Assembly (NCBI GenBank): GCA_965116565.1
Contig: OZ220699.1
Coordinates: 868,001 to 932,000, forward strand
Source: Bin87 sp965116565
GTDB lineage: Bacteria > Chloroflexota > Dehalococcoidia > Lucifugimonadales > UBA3495
Length of the DNA: 64,000 nt
Direction: 5' to 3'
Below the pieces are notes generated by a model. The model searched no databases, was not told the DNA's origin, and worked only from the letters and a program-made list of their open reading frames with translations. Position numbers and translations under genes: made by a program. Shown one piece after another: positions 51,044-60,945 of this stretch; positions within the stretch are counted from its first letter, which is position 1; every line of letters starts with the position of its first letter.

Positions 51044-51808
51044 ATGTCCGGACATTCCAAGTGGTCAACAATCAAACGGGCGAAGGGAGCGGCGGACGCC
51101 AAGAGGGGCGCGCTGTTCACCAAGCTGGCGCGAAACATATCGCTGGCGGCCAAGGAAGGCGGCAGCGGAGACCCGGACATGAACTTCCGCCTGAGGATTG
51201 CCATAGACCAGGCGAGATCCAACAACATGCCGCAGGACAGCATCATGCGGGCCGTGCGCCGAGGCACGGGCGAGGGCGGCGAAGGGATGGTGGACCTGTC
51301 GGAGGTGACGTACGAGGGTTACGGGCCGAGCGGCGGGGCGATCCTGGTACAGGCGTTGACGGATAACCGCAACCGCACCGCGTCGGAGGTCCGGTCGGCG
51401 TTCAACAAGGGCGGCGGGAACCTGGGCGACTCGGGGTGCGTGGCGTGGAACTTTGACACTCGGGGCGTGATCACGCTGGAAATCGATGATGAATCGGTGG
51501 CCGAGGAGTTGAGCCTGACGGCGATTGACGCGGAAGCGGACGACGTGAAGTTCGAGGACGGGATTCTTGAGGTTTATACGGCTCCCGAAAACCTGCTGGC
51601 GGTGAAAGAGGCGCTGGAGGGCGAAGGAGCGGAACCGTCATCGGCGGACATATCGATGGTGCCCAAGACGGTGATTCCGCTGGAGAACAGGGCGGCGGAG
51701 CAGACGCTGCGGCTGCTGGACATCCTGGAGGACCTGGACGACGTGCAGAAGGCGTACACCAACGCGGACTTTCCGGCGGAGGTGCTGGAGCGGTACGGGT
51801 CCGCCTGA
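51044..51808 (+). CDS. yebC: YebC/TACO1 family protein
   Basis: A 254-residue protein of the YebC/PmpR/TACO1 family, once thought to be DNA-binding regulators and now linked to translation of polyproline stretches. The start SGHSKWSTIKRAKGAADAKRGALFTKLARNI is diagnostic, as are YEGYGPSGGAILVQALTDNRNRT and the acidic C-terminal VPLENRAAEQTLRLLDILED-like segment. GAGGAGG sets the ATG at 51044. Its stop overlaps the ruvC start (TGATG), the usual yebC-ruvC-ruvA order. Confidence 0.96.
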   Translation: MSGHSKWSTIKRAKGAADAKRGALFTKLARNISLAAKEGGSGDPDMNFRLRIAIDQARSNNMPQDSIMRAVRRGTGEGGEGMVDLSEVTYEGYGPSGGAILVQALTDNRNRTASEVRSAFNKGGGNLGDSGCVAWNFDTRGVITLEIDDESVAEELSLTAIDAEADDVKFEDGILEVYTAPENLLAVKEALEGEGAEPSSADISMVPKTVIPLENRAAEQTLRLLDILEDLDDVQKAYTNADFPAEVLERYGSA

Positions 51809-52329
51809 TGCGAGTGCTGGCCATTGACCCGGGGACCCTGCGCATGGGGTACGGCGTGGTGGACGCCGAACCGATGCCGCGGGCGGATGACTATGGAGTG
51901 GTGGCGCTGCCGGCGTCGATGCCCATTGAGAATCGGCTGTACCAACTGCACACGCACATCCTGAACATGATCCACGTGTTCCAGCCGGACGCGATTGCGG
52001 TGGAGGACCCGTTCGTGGGCCGAGGCGAGCGCGCGTTCGTAAAGTCGGCGCTGGCGATCGGGCAGGCGCAGGCGGTGGTGCTGATCGGAGCGGCGAGCCA
52101 GGGGGTGCCGGTGCACCGCTACGCGCCGGCGCGGGTGAAACGGGCGGTGACGGATTACGGCGGCGCGACCAAGGAGCAGGTGCAGCAGATGACGGTTTCC
52201 ACGCTGGGGCTGCACGAGCTGCCCGAGTCGGACGCTGCGGACGCGCTGGCGGTGGGTCTGTGCCACATCCAGGAGATGACGGCGGATGACCTGGCGGCGC
52301 GCGAGATCAAGCCGGGCGAGGTGTTTTAG
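51808..52329 (+). CDS. ruvC: Holliday junction resolvase RuvC
   Basis: A 173-residue RNase H-fold endonuclease. Catalytic acidic residues: Asp7 in LAIDPGTLRMGYG, Glu in AVEDPFVGRGERAFVKSALAIGQAQ, and the C-terminal ESDAADALAVGLCH. It cuts Holliday junctions in the RuvABC complex. It overlaps yebC by one base and is three bases before ruvA. ruvB is not in the window. Confidence 0.96.
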   Translation: MRVLAIDPGTLRMGYGVVDAEPMPRADDYGVVALPASMPIENRLYQLHTHILNMIHVFQPDAIAVEDPFVGRGERAFVKSALAIGQAQAVVLIGAASQGVPVHRYAPARVKRAVTDYGGATKEQVQQMTVSTLGLHELPESDAADALAVGLCHIQEMTADDLAAREIKPGEVF

Positions 52330-52332
52330 GCA

Positions 52333-52920
52333 GTGCTGGTGGGCGTGCACGGCGCGCTGGAGGCGGTTGGCGCGGACTGGGTGAACGTGCAGGTCGGCGG
52401 GATCGTGCTGCAGGTGAACGTGCCGGCGTCGGCGGTGGCGGGACTGGGCAGCGTGGGGGAGTCGGTGCGCTTGCACACGGTTCTGCGGATCCAGAACGAG
52501 CAGCCGGTACTGTATGGCTTCCCTGATGCGGGATCGGTGGAGCTTTTTGGGGCGCTGAACGGGGTGAACGGCATCGGGCCGCGGTCGGCGATGTCGATAC
52601 TGTCCGAGCTGGGTGAGGACGGGTTCCGGCAGGCGGTGGCGTCGGAGGACGTGGCGGCCCTGGCACGGGCGCAGGGGGTCGGAAGGCGGATCGCGCAGCG
52701 GGTGGTGCTGGAACTGCGAGGCAAGCTTCCGGAGGCGGACGGAGCGACGCCGGTTGGGGTCGTCGCGAGCGGTACGGATGCAGAGGCGGTGGAGGCGCTG
52801 ACGGCGCTGGGGATGCCACTGGCGGACGCACGGCAGGCGGTGGCGGCGCTGGAGTTGCCGGCGGACGCGCCGGTGGAGGACAAGATCCGACAGGCGTTGA
52901 TGGGCATGGGCGGCGGCTGA
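52333..52920 (+). CDS. ruvA: Holliday junction branch-migration protein RuvA
   Basis: A 195-residue RuvA. The N-terminal OB domain (VGVHGALEAVGADWVNVQVGGIVLQVNVP) is followed by tandem helix-hairpin-helix motifs (NGVNGIGPRSAMSIL; ALARAQGVGRRIAQRVVLELRGKL) and the C-terminal RuvB-binding domain (EAVEALTALGMPLADARQAVAAL). Start is GTG at 52333, three bases after ruvC. Confidence 0.96.
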   Translation: MLVGVHGALEAVGADWVNVQVGGIVLQVNVPASAVAGLGSVGESVRLHTVLRIQNEQPVLYGFPDAGSVELFGALNGVNGIGPRSAMSILSELGEDGFRQAVASEDVAALARAQGVGRRIAQRVVLELRGKLPEADGATPVGVVASGTDAEAVEALTALGMPLADARQAVAALELPADAPVEDKIRQALMGMGGG

Positions 52921-53015
52921 GGCGGATGTTTTATAATGGGCGCGGATGCGCCGGCGTCTGATGGATCCGAGTTGAATAGAGTTGAACCAAGCACGCGCCG
53001 GATCGGGGAATCGCC

Positions 53016-53765
53016 ATGACAACTGCAAAATCACCGGCGTTGGGCACAGAACGCAACGTGTTCGACGGCATTTACTATCCGGAGGAGGACGGTATTCCCT
53101 TGCCGGACGGACCAGAGCAGGAAACCCATTTCTACCGGATTACGCCAGTGCTGCGGGCCTACCTGGAGCAGTATTATGACGTGATAGTGACCGGCGACAC
53201 CTTCCTGTACTACGAGCGGGGCAACCCCCGGGCGGTGGTGGCGCCGGACTGCCACGTGACCTTCGGCGTCAACCGGGACGACATTCAGCCGCACGATTCC
53301 TACTTCACCTGGCACCTGGGGCGGACTCCCGACTTCGCGCTGGAAATCGGGTCGCGGAGCACGGCGAGTGCGGACCTGGGCCGAAAGAGAGACCTGTACG
53401 CATCTCTGGGCATTGGAGAATACTGGCGTTACGATCCCTCCCCGGACAGCCGGCACTACGGGGAACGGCTGGTGGGTGAGCGGCTGGAAGACGGGGAGTA
53501 CGTGCGGATGGACGTGTCGCCAGGGCCGGACGGCATCCTGCGCGGGCACAGCCCGGCGCTGGGGTTGGATCTGTGCTGGGACGACGGCCGGCTGCGGTTT
53601 TACGATACGCTGAGGGATGTTTGGGTTCCGGACTACTACGACCTGCGGGATGCGAGAGCGGAGGCGGAACAGCGGCTGGCGGAAGAACAGGCGGCTCGAT
53701 TGGCGGCCGAAGCGCGGTTGGCCGAATCGGAAGAGGAACTGCGGAGATTGAGGGATCAAGGATAG
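53016..53765 (+). CDS. Uma2-family (DUF820) nuclease-fold protein
   Basis: A 249-residue protein. The restriction-endonuclease-like fold shows VVAPDCHVTF and TPDFALEIGSRSTASADLGRKRDLYASLGIGEYWRYDP, the family's PD...E-x-S pattern. The last 45 residues are a coiled coil (AEAEQRLAEEQAARLAAEARLAESEEEL). Uma2 proteins are abundant in Chloroflexota and cyanobacteria and mostly uncharacterised. It is 18 bases before uvrB. A TATAAT at 52931 may be its -10. Confidence 0.9.
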   Translation: MTTAKSPALGTERNVFDGIYYPEEDGIPLPDGPEQETHFYRITPVLRAYLEQYYDVIVTGDTFLYYERGNPRAVVAPDCHVTFGVNRDDIQPHDSYFTWHLGRTPDFALEIGSRSTASADLGRKRDLYASLGIGEYWRYDPSPDSRHYGERLVGERLEDGEYVRMDVSPGPDGILRGHSPALGLDLCWDDGRLRFYDTLRDVWVPDYYDLRDARAEAEQRLAEEQAARLAAEARLAESEEELRRLRDQG

Positions 53766-53783
53766 ACACGGGGGCGCATTATC

Positions 53784-55784
<2,001 letters not shown>

Positions 55785-55844
55785 CGGGTCCGGTTTTACA
55801 TGGATGCACGCGATTGACAGGATTGTTGACACGCGGGCGGGTGC

Positions 55845-55871
55845 ATCCTTCGACAGGCTCAGGATGAGCGG
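55845..55871. repeat. dispersed 27-bp repeat (CTTCGACAGGCTCAGGATGAGCGG type)
   Basis: Near-identical copies at 59046-59071 and 60846-60871, and a coding copy inside recG at 63171-63196. The family is known from many bacterial genomes. Confidence 0.8.
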
Positions 55872-55927
55872 TTGAGCAGGTTTGGCTGCTCCAGGCGCCG
55901 AGGATTTCCGCTCTGGGCGCAGAGGAT

Positions 55928-55976
55928 TTTGCCCCTCACCTTAGCCCTCTCCCGCCGAATGAGAGGGATTTTTTCG
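55928..55976. repeat. dispersed palindromic repeat with terminator-like end
   Basis: CCCCTCACC..CCCTCTCCC with a loop to GAGAGGG followed by ATTTTTTCG on the plus strand. It could terminate uvrB transcription. Confidence 0.65.
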
Positions 55977-55991
55977 TGTTGCCGAGGGCGG

Positions 55992-57113
55992 CTACCAGTT
56001 TTGGGCCAGGTTGGTTACCAGGTTGTAGATGAACCAGCCGTCGCCGGTGTGGAAGGTCTGGGGCTTGGCGGTCTGGGCGTCGCGCATGACGCCGATGCCG
56101 TCCTCGTAGGGTTCGAAGGAGACGATGCGGTCGTAGCGGATGCGGAAACGCTTGCGGGGGCCTTGGAAGTAGATGTGCTTGCTGGTGATGCCGAGGAGCC
56201 CGGTGTCCTCGTGGACGGTTTCCTCCCACTCGATGGGACGGCTGCGGAAGGTGCTGGGACGGTAGTAGAGACCCTTGGCGACGCGGATGCTCACACCGTG
56301 GGAAGTGCCGCGCCGCTCGCGCCGCGTCTTGATCTCATAGTAGTCGACGTCGTCGATGAGCCACACCAGTTGCTCGGACTTCATGAGGTTGAAGGGAACG
56401 GGAGGTATGTCGCCGAGACGGTTTGGGATGATGCCCTCGGCGGCTTCGCGGATGACAGCGGACTGGATCATGGTGCGGTAGGCGCCGTTGGAGTTGACGT
56501 CGGGTTGTTCGAGGTTGAAACGGTCCAAGTAGCGAATCAGGGCGTTTTCCTCGTCGAGGGACAGGACGCCGTCTTCGATGGAGGTTTCGACCGCGGCTTC
56601 CCAGCCTTGAATCAGCAACGCATGGGCGTCGTCTGCTGAGAGAGCGGACTCGTCGAGGGCGGTTTCGAGGGTCTCGAGGTGTGCGCCGCCGCCGGCGGGT
56701 GAGATGGCGGCGAGGCGGGCGTGGGTGATGAGGCGGGCGTGGGCGGCGCGGTCGAGTTGCTTTGAGGTTTCCTGCCCGGCCCGGTCGTCGGTTTCGATGG
56801 CGAACTGTTCGCGGAATTCGCGGAGGCGCGCCTCCTCGTCGCGGGTGAGGATTCCGTCGGCGAGGCCTTCGCTGACGGCCTGGCGCCAACCCTCGGCGAT
56901 GACGGCGCGAACGCCATCGTCGTCAACGAAGGATTGGCCGGCGACCAATGACAGGTTGTCGAGCAAAGAACTCTCGTTGAAATCGGGTTGGCCGGCGGCG
57001 GCCATCACCATCTCCACCATCTGTTGACGACCGGCCTGATGGGTGGTGTCGCATTCCTTGTGGCTGCTGCGGAACCAGCCGGCTTTCTGGCCGCAGTGTT
57101 TGCAGTTACCCAT
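55992..57113 (-). CDS. zinc ribbon plus two helical repeats plus PH-like domain, unknown function
   Basis: A 373-residue protein. Residues 1-25 hold CKHCGQKAGWFRSSHKEC, a zinc ribbon. Two repeated helical segments follow (GWRQAVSEGLADGILTRDEEARLREF and GWEAAVETSIEDGVLSLDEENALIRY), resembling TerB- or EF-hand-like modules. The C-terminal 130 residues (YYEIKTRRERRGTSHGVSIRVAKGLYYR ... GLLGITSKHIYFQGPRKRFRIRYDRIVSFEPYEDGIGV) look like a bacterial PH domain. It is soluble and I do not know its role. Confidence 0.75.
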   Translation of the reverse strand: MGNCKHCGQKAGWFRSSHKECDTTHQAGRQQMVEMVMAAAGQPDFNESSLLDNLSLVAGQSFVDDDGVRAVIAEGWRQAVSEGLADGILTRDEEARLREFREQFAIETDDRAGQETSKQLDRAAHARLITHARLAAISPAGGGAHLETLETALDESALSADDAHALLIQGWEAAVETSIEDGVLSLDEENALIRYLDRFNLEQPDVNSNGAYRTMIQSAVIREAAEGIIPNRLGDIPPVPFNLMKSEQLVWLIDDVDYYEIKTRRERRGTSHGVSIRVAKGLYYRPSTFRSRPIEWEETVHEDTGLLGITSKHIYFQGPRKRFRIRYDRIVSFEPYEDGIGVMRDAQTAKPQTFHTGDGWFIYNLVTNLAQNW

Positions 57114-57159
57114 GATGAATCACCTGCGCGCGCTGAGGGGGCGTGGCTGTGGGATTGTC

Positions 57160-57247
57160 CCCCTCCCGCCAAAGGCGAACGTTCCGCACCCCGGCCCTCT
57201 CCCGCCGCAGGCGGATGCACCACCCGTCAAGGGAGAGGGGACGGGAT
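57160..57247. repeat. dispersed palindromic repeat
   Basis: CCCTCCCGCCAAAGGCG..., then CCCTCTCCCGCCGCAGGCGG...AAGGGAGAGGGG. This is the longest form of the family and matches the repeats at 24030-24100 and 31120-31160. Confidence 0.75.
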
Positions 57248-57260
57248 TGGCTGCTAGTAT

Positions 57261-58127
57261 CTAACCGTTGAGGTTTGAAGCGACGTAGTCGTGGAGTTCC
57301 TGGAGGACGGCAGCGTTTTCCTCGAGGGTGAACTCGTCGACCAGATAGTCGTGGGCGCCGGTGACGCCGGTTACCGCGCCGGCGTCGACGAGGTAGCGGA
57401 TGCAAGCCTTGTCGGTTTCGATGTCGGGGAGAAGGTCGCGGCCAACCTCCACGGAGAGGGCAGCGACAAGGCCGTAGCCGCCCCAGTTGGAAGTGCTGGA
57501 GGCGATCAACTGGTTGCAGGTGGTAATGGCGGGATAGTCGGGCAGCATGTCGGCAGCCTCGACGACGTCGAGGAGGTTGCCCATGCCGATCTCGTTGCCG
57601 CCGTCGCCGATGCCGATGGAGGGGATGCCCAACTCAAACAGGCGGTCGATGCGGGCGGTCTTGTCGGAGATGTCGATGCCCCGCATGTTGCGATAGGTTC
57701 CGTGGGCGTCTGGAGCGCAGCGTTCGATGGAGACGACCAAAGACGGTTCGTATTCAGTGACGGCGTTCCGCGCGGCCTGATAGTTTCGGGCGGCATCCCC
57801 GGTGATTTCAAAGTCTATGACCGGCGACGGGTCGCCCCGCTGGGAGAGCCAGCCGGACATCATGCCGGCCACGGGGGCGTCGGCGGCGTAAGCGACGGGA
57901 TGGCCGAGTTCGCGGATGGCGTCGCCGATGGCGAATGCGCCGGGAGGGCCGTCGGTTTCGGGGGCGTCGCTCATGATGATGTAGAAACCGGTGGCGATGA
58001 TGACGGGACCGGGATGCTCCAGCAGGTAGCGGGCGGCCTGGGTGCAGAAGTCATCGGGAAGATGGGGACGCAGGGCGGTGATGCCCCTGCGGTCGTTGTT
58101 GAGGATGATGTCTTCGATAGTGGGCAT
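57261..58127 (-). CDS. DUF4392 protein, D-glutamate cyclase C-terminal-type
   Basis: A 288-residue DUF4392 protein. Diagnostic segments are VIIATGFYI near residue 45, VSIERCAPDAHGTYRNMRGIDIS and GIPSIGIGDGGNEIGMGNL, ending TGAHDYLVDEFTLEEN. In the mammalian mitochondrial D-glutamate cyclase this region is fused behind a DUF1445 domain; here the DUF1445 gene lies immediately upstream on the same strand. The likely reaction is D-glutamate to 5-oxo-D-proline. Function is inferred from the fused eukaryotic protein. Confidence 0.85.
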   Translation of the reverse strand: MPTIEDIILNNDRRGITALRPHLPDDFCTQAARYLLEHPGPVIIATGFYIIMSDAPETDGPPGAFAIGDAIRELGHPVAYAADAPVAGMMSGWLSQRGDPSPVIDFEITGDAARNYQAARNAVTEYEPSLVVSIERCAPDAHGTYRNMRGIDISDKTARIDRLFELGIPSIGIGDGGNEIGMGNLLDVVEAADMLPDYPAITTCNQLIASSTSNWGGYGLVAALSVEVGRDLLPDIETDKACIRYLVDAGAVTGVTGAHDYLVDEFTLEENAAVLQELHDYVASNLNG

Positions 58128-58184
58128 TAATGTATCTCACTTGGTGGGGCGGTTGTTTCAGGACGGCGGTGCGGAGAGGGTTTC

Positions 58185-58224
58185 CCCTCACCCAAACCTC
58201 TCCCACCAGGGGAGAGGGCTATTT
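58185..58224. repeat. dispersed palindromic repeat between the two D-glutamate cyclase genes
   Basis: CCCCTCACCCAAACCTCTCCC...GGGGAGAGGGCTATTTT. It lies in the 97-base gap and, on the plus strand, resembles a terminator. Confidence 0.65.
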
Positions 58225-59022
58225 TCAGATGACTGCATAGTCGGAGTCGCGGCGGTCCGTGATGAACATCTTGCCGGGGGCGTGGGTGATCATCAGCGGG
58301 GGCTTGCAGTTGAGGGCGACGGCCTGGGGGGTCACGCCGCAGGCCCAGAAGACCGGGGTTTCGCCGGGGCGGATTTCCACTGCGTCGCCGAATTCGGGGT
58401 TGTCGATGTCGCGGATGCCGATGGCTGCGGGGTCGCCAATGTGGACGGGCGCGCCGTGGGTGTCGGGGAACCGGGAGGTCACCTGGACGGCGCGGACGAT
58501 CTGCTCGCGGGGGATGGGACGCATGCTGACGACCATGGGCCCGGAGAACATGCCGGCGGGACGGGTGGGTATGTCGGTGATGTACATTGGGACGTTGCTG
58601 CCGGCTTCCTGGTGGCGCAGGGGGATGCCGGAGTCGGACATGGCGGCCTCGAACGAGAAGCTGCAGCCGAGCAGGAAGGAGACCAGATCGTCGCGCCAGA
58701 AGTCGGCGACGGACTGGTATTCTCCGGTCATCTCGCCTTTTTCGTAGATGCGGTAGGCGGGGACATCGGTGCTGATGTTGGCGCCGGGGGCGACGAAAGA
58801 GGGTTCAACGGAGCCGGCTTCGATGACCTCCAGGATTGGGCAGGGCTGGGGATTGCGCTGGCAGAACAGGAGGAAGTCGAAGGCGAGGTCGCGGGGCAGG
58901 ACGGCGAGGTTGGCCTGGACGTGTCCGTTGGCGAGGCCGGAGGTGACGCCGTTGTATTCGCCGGCGCGGATCAGGCGGCGGATGTCGGAGGGCTGGGTGG
59001 GCAAGAGAGTGGCGGTGGTCAT
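58225..59022 (-). CDS. DUF1445 protein (putative hydro-lyase; D-glutamate cyclase N-terminal-type)
   Basis: A 265-residue DUF1445/UPF0317 protein. It contains GVTSGLANGHVQANLAVLPRDLAFDFLLFCQRNPQPCPILEV, FLLGCSFSFEAA, and CGVTPQAVAL ... TDRRDSDYAV. These segments match the N-terminal half of mammalian D-glutamate cyclase. It is followed on the same strand by DUF4392. Alone it has been called a hydro-lyase without good evidence. Some bacteria carry DUF1445 beside lactam-hydrolase genes, but none are seen here. Confidence 0.88.
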   Translation of the reverse strand: MTTATLLPTQPSDIRRLIRAGEYNGVTSGLANGHVQANLAVLPRDLAFDFLLFCQRNPQPCPILEVIEAGSVEPSFVAPGANISTDVPAYRIYEKGEMTGEYQSVADFWRDDLVSFLLGCSFSFEAAMSDSGIPLRHQEAGSNVPMYITDIPTRPAGMFSGPMVVSMRPIPREQIVRAVQVTSRFPDTHGAPVHIGDPAAIGIRDIDNPEFGDAVEIRPGETPVFWACGVTPQAVALNCKPPLMITHAPGKMFITDRRDSDYAVI

Positions 59023-59403
59023 ATGCGATCTCCGTTGGGGAAGGCATCCTTCGACAAGCTCAGGATGAGCGGGTCAGGTAGGTTATCAGGATGAGGTGGC
59101 GGCGGCGAATCCGTGCGAGACGATGGCTATGCTAGAATTGCGCCGGCGACAAGCCATAATAGACAGGGGATTGCGCCAGCGTCAATTTCGAGTTTGACGT
59201 TGAGGCGGTGGGATGCGAGCAAAGCGGCCGCTGTCGAGTCAGAACGCCGAGGCGAATGAATGCCTGGCTGGCGGGGCGGCCGGTGAGAACGATCGCCTTC
59301 AAGTTTCGTACTTGCGGCCAACCAAAATGCCCGTTGAGTTCGCTCATTCCGAAAATTACCGTGCGCTGGTAAGATAGCCTCACCCGGATGGAGGTACTAA
59401 ACC
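59023..59403. other. 380-base stretch without a gene
   Basis: Contains the dispersed repeat at 59046-59071. Otherwise only short overlapping frames without ribosome-binding sites. A TAGAAT at 59133-59138 may be a promoter element. GGAGG at the right end belongs to the next gene. Confidence 0.45.
59046..59071. repeat. dispersed 27-bp repeat
   Basis: ATCCTTCGACAAGCTCAGGA continuing TGAGCG; identical over 26 bases to the copy at 60846-60871. Confidence 0.85.
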
Positions 59404-59793
59404 TTGACCATCGCTTCGATCAAAGATCGAGTTGACGAACTCATAGACGACGCCAACGAAATACATGCACAAGCGATGCGACAGCTTGAGCTGGGCGATA
59501 TTCGGGATGCGGCGGAGAAGGCCTGGTGCGCCACCAAGCGTGCGACTGATGCCCTCATACTTGCGCGCACCAACGACGAGCCGGTCACGACCGCGGCGAC
59601 GTCGGACGGATTGGATGCCCTGGCACGGCGAGACCCCGCAGTGAAATTGCTACAGGGGCGGTACTACAGTCGGATCCACCAATTGCATGGGGCGTGCTTC
59701 TACGACGGGCGGTGCAATCCGGATACCGAGCGGCGTATCAGAGAGACGATTCTCTACATCAACGACACGGCGTCCCTGGTTGACCGAAAATAA
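59404..59793 (+). CDS. hypothetical helical protein (HEPN/PaREP-like)
   Basis: A 129-residue all-helical protein. VDELIDDANEIHAQAMRQLELGDIRDAAEKAWCATKRATDALILAR resembles small helical nucleotidyltransferase partners (HEPN-like, PaREP1-like); no catalytic motif is clear. Start is TTG at 59404 with GGAGG ten bases upstream. No partner nucleotidyltransferase is adjacent. Function unknown. Confidence 0.6.
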   Translation: MTIASIKDRVDELIDDANEIHAQAMRQLELGDIRDAAEKAWCATKRATDALILARTNDEPVTTAATSDGLDALARRDPAVKLLQGRYYSRIHQLHGACFYDGRCNPDTERRIRETILYINDTASLVDRK

Positions 59794-60020
59794 GCTTTTC
59801 AGCAGGGTTCGGGACGATCCGAGCAGTTCCTTGCAGACCGACCGAGCCCGTCGCGCCTGGGCAGAATCGTTTTCGCTCGCACCATTCATCCATCAACTAA
59901 ATAATCCGGGCCGACGCCCGGAAAAGAAACCACGGAATGTCTGCGGGACGTTCACGTGAAATTGATCGATATGCACCGCGCTTGATGTGGTGAATTGACG
60001 ATCCGTACCGGAACGATAAG

Positions 60021-60695
60021 TTGTACAACGTATTTCTTTTGACGCGTCCCGGAGATGGGATGATGTCGCTGGTGAAGCAGATCGAGGCCTCCGGCCTGTC
60101 GTGCCGGTCGGGCAGCGACATCGCGGAGTTGGACGACGTGGCGCATACCACGAACCTGGACGTGGTGCTGCTGGACATGGCGGCGGTTGGAATCGGCGCG
60201 CAATCGGTGATCGAACAGATCAGCCAGCTGAGCCTGCCGACGATGCTGGTGGTGGATGCCGGCTTTCTGGCCCAGTACGATCCGGCGATAAATCCGGACG
60301 ATTTCATTGTCGCGCCGCTGAACGCCACGGAGTTGATGGCGCGGGTGGGGCAGATTGTTTTCCGGCGCAATGGACGGAACACGGACCAGGTGGTTCGGGT
60401 GGGCGAGCTGACCATCGACCTGCAGAGCTACGAGGTATCGATGGCGGGCCGGCGCATCTCGCTGACGTACAAGGAGTTTCAGCTGCTGACACTGCTGGCG
60501 TCCAATCCCGGCCGGGTGTACACGCGGGAGGCGTTGCTGAACCAGGTTTGGGGGTATGACTACCTGGGCGGCACGCGGACGGTGGACGTGCATATACGCC
60601 GTCTGCGGTCGAAGGTGGAGGACCCGGACCACCTTTTTGTGGAGACGATCTGGAACGTTGGGTACCGGTTCCGGGACGTGGGGTCGGAGGGGTAG
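60021..60695 (+). CDS. atypical OmpR-family response regulator
   Basis: A 224-residue protein. The C-terminal winged helix is standard (ISLTYKEFQLLTLLASNPGRVYTREALLNQVWGYDYLGGTRTVDVHIRRLRSKVE). The receiver keeps D52 (VVLLDMAAVG) but lacks the N-terminal acidic pair (FLLTRPGDG), the Thr/Ser switch and the conserved Lys, which is Ala98 (DFIVAPL). It is probably not controlled by ordinary phosphorylation, and no kinase gene is adjacent. Start is TTG at 60021 with a weak ribosome-binding site. Confidence 0.88.
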   Translation: MYNVFLLTRPGDGMMSLVKQIEASGLSCRSGSDIAELDDVAHTTNLDVVLLDMAAVGIGAQSVIEQISQLSLPTMLVVDAGFLAQYDPAINPDDFIVAPLNATELMARVGQIVFRRNGRNTDQVVRVGELTIDLQSYEVSMAGRRISLTYKEFQLLTLLASNPGRVYTREALLNQVWGYDYLGGTRTVDVHIRRLRSKVEDPDHLFVETIWNVGYRFRDVGSEG

Positions 60696-60845
60696 TCCCG
60701 CGGCGGGTTTTCATTTATCCCCAATCGGCGGTCCAGCAGGGGATCTTCCGAGTTACTGCACGCCAGAGGCGCATCAGCGGCTATCGCAGGAACGACGGCG
60801 TTGGAGCGCGACACTCCCAGAGGCGTACGACCCGGGTACATGGTC

Positions 60846-60871
60846 ATCCTTCGACAAGCTCAGGATGAGCG
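60846..60871. repeat. dispersed 27-bp repeat
   Basis: Same family as 59046 and 55845. It lies between the response regulator and the end of recG. Confidence 0.85.
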
Positions 60872-60877
60872 GGGATT

Positions 60878-60945
60878 GGTGAGTCATGGGCGGTAGTGGT
60901 GAGTCATGAGCGGTGGTTGGTGAGTCATGGGCGGGCATCGGTCAG
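60878..60945. repeat. three short tandem repeats at the 3' end of recG
   Basis: GGTGAGTCATGGGCGG-type units repeat three times with changing spacers, ending at the recG stop codon. Confidence 0.55.
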
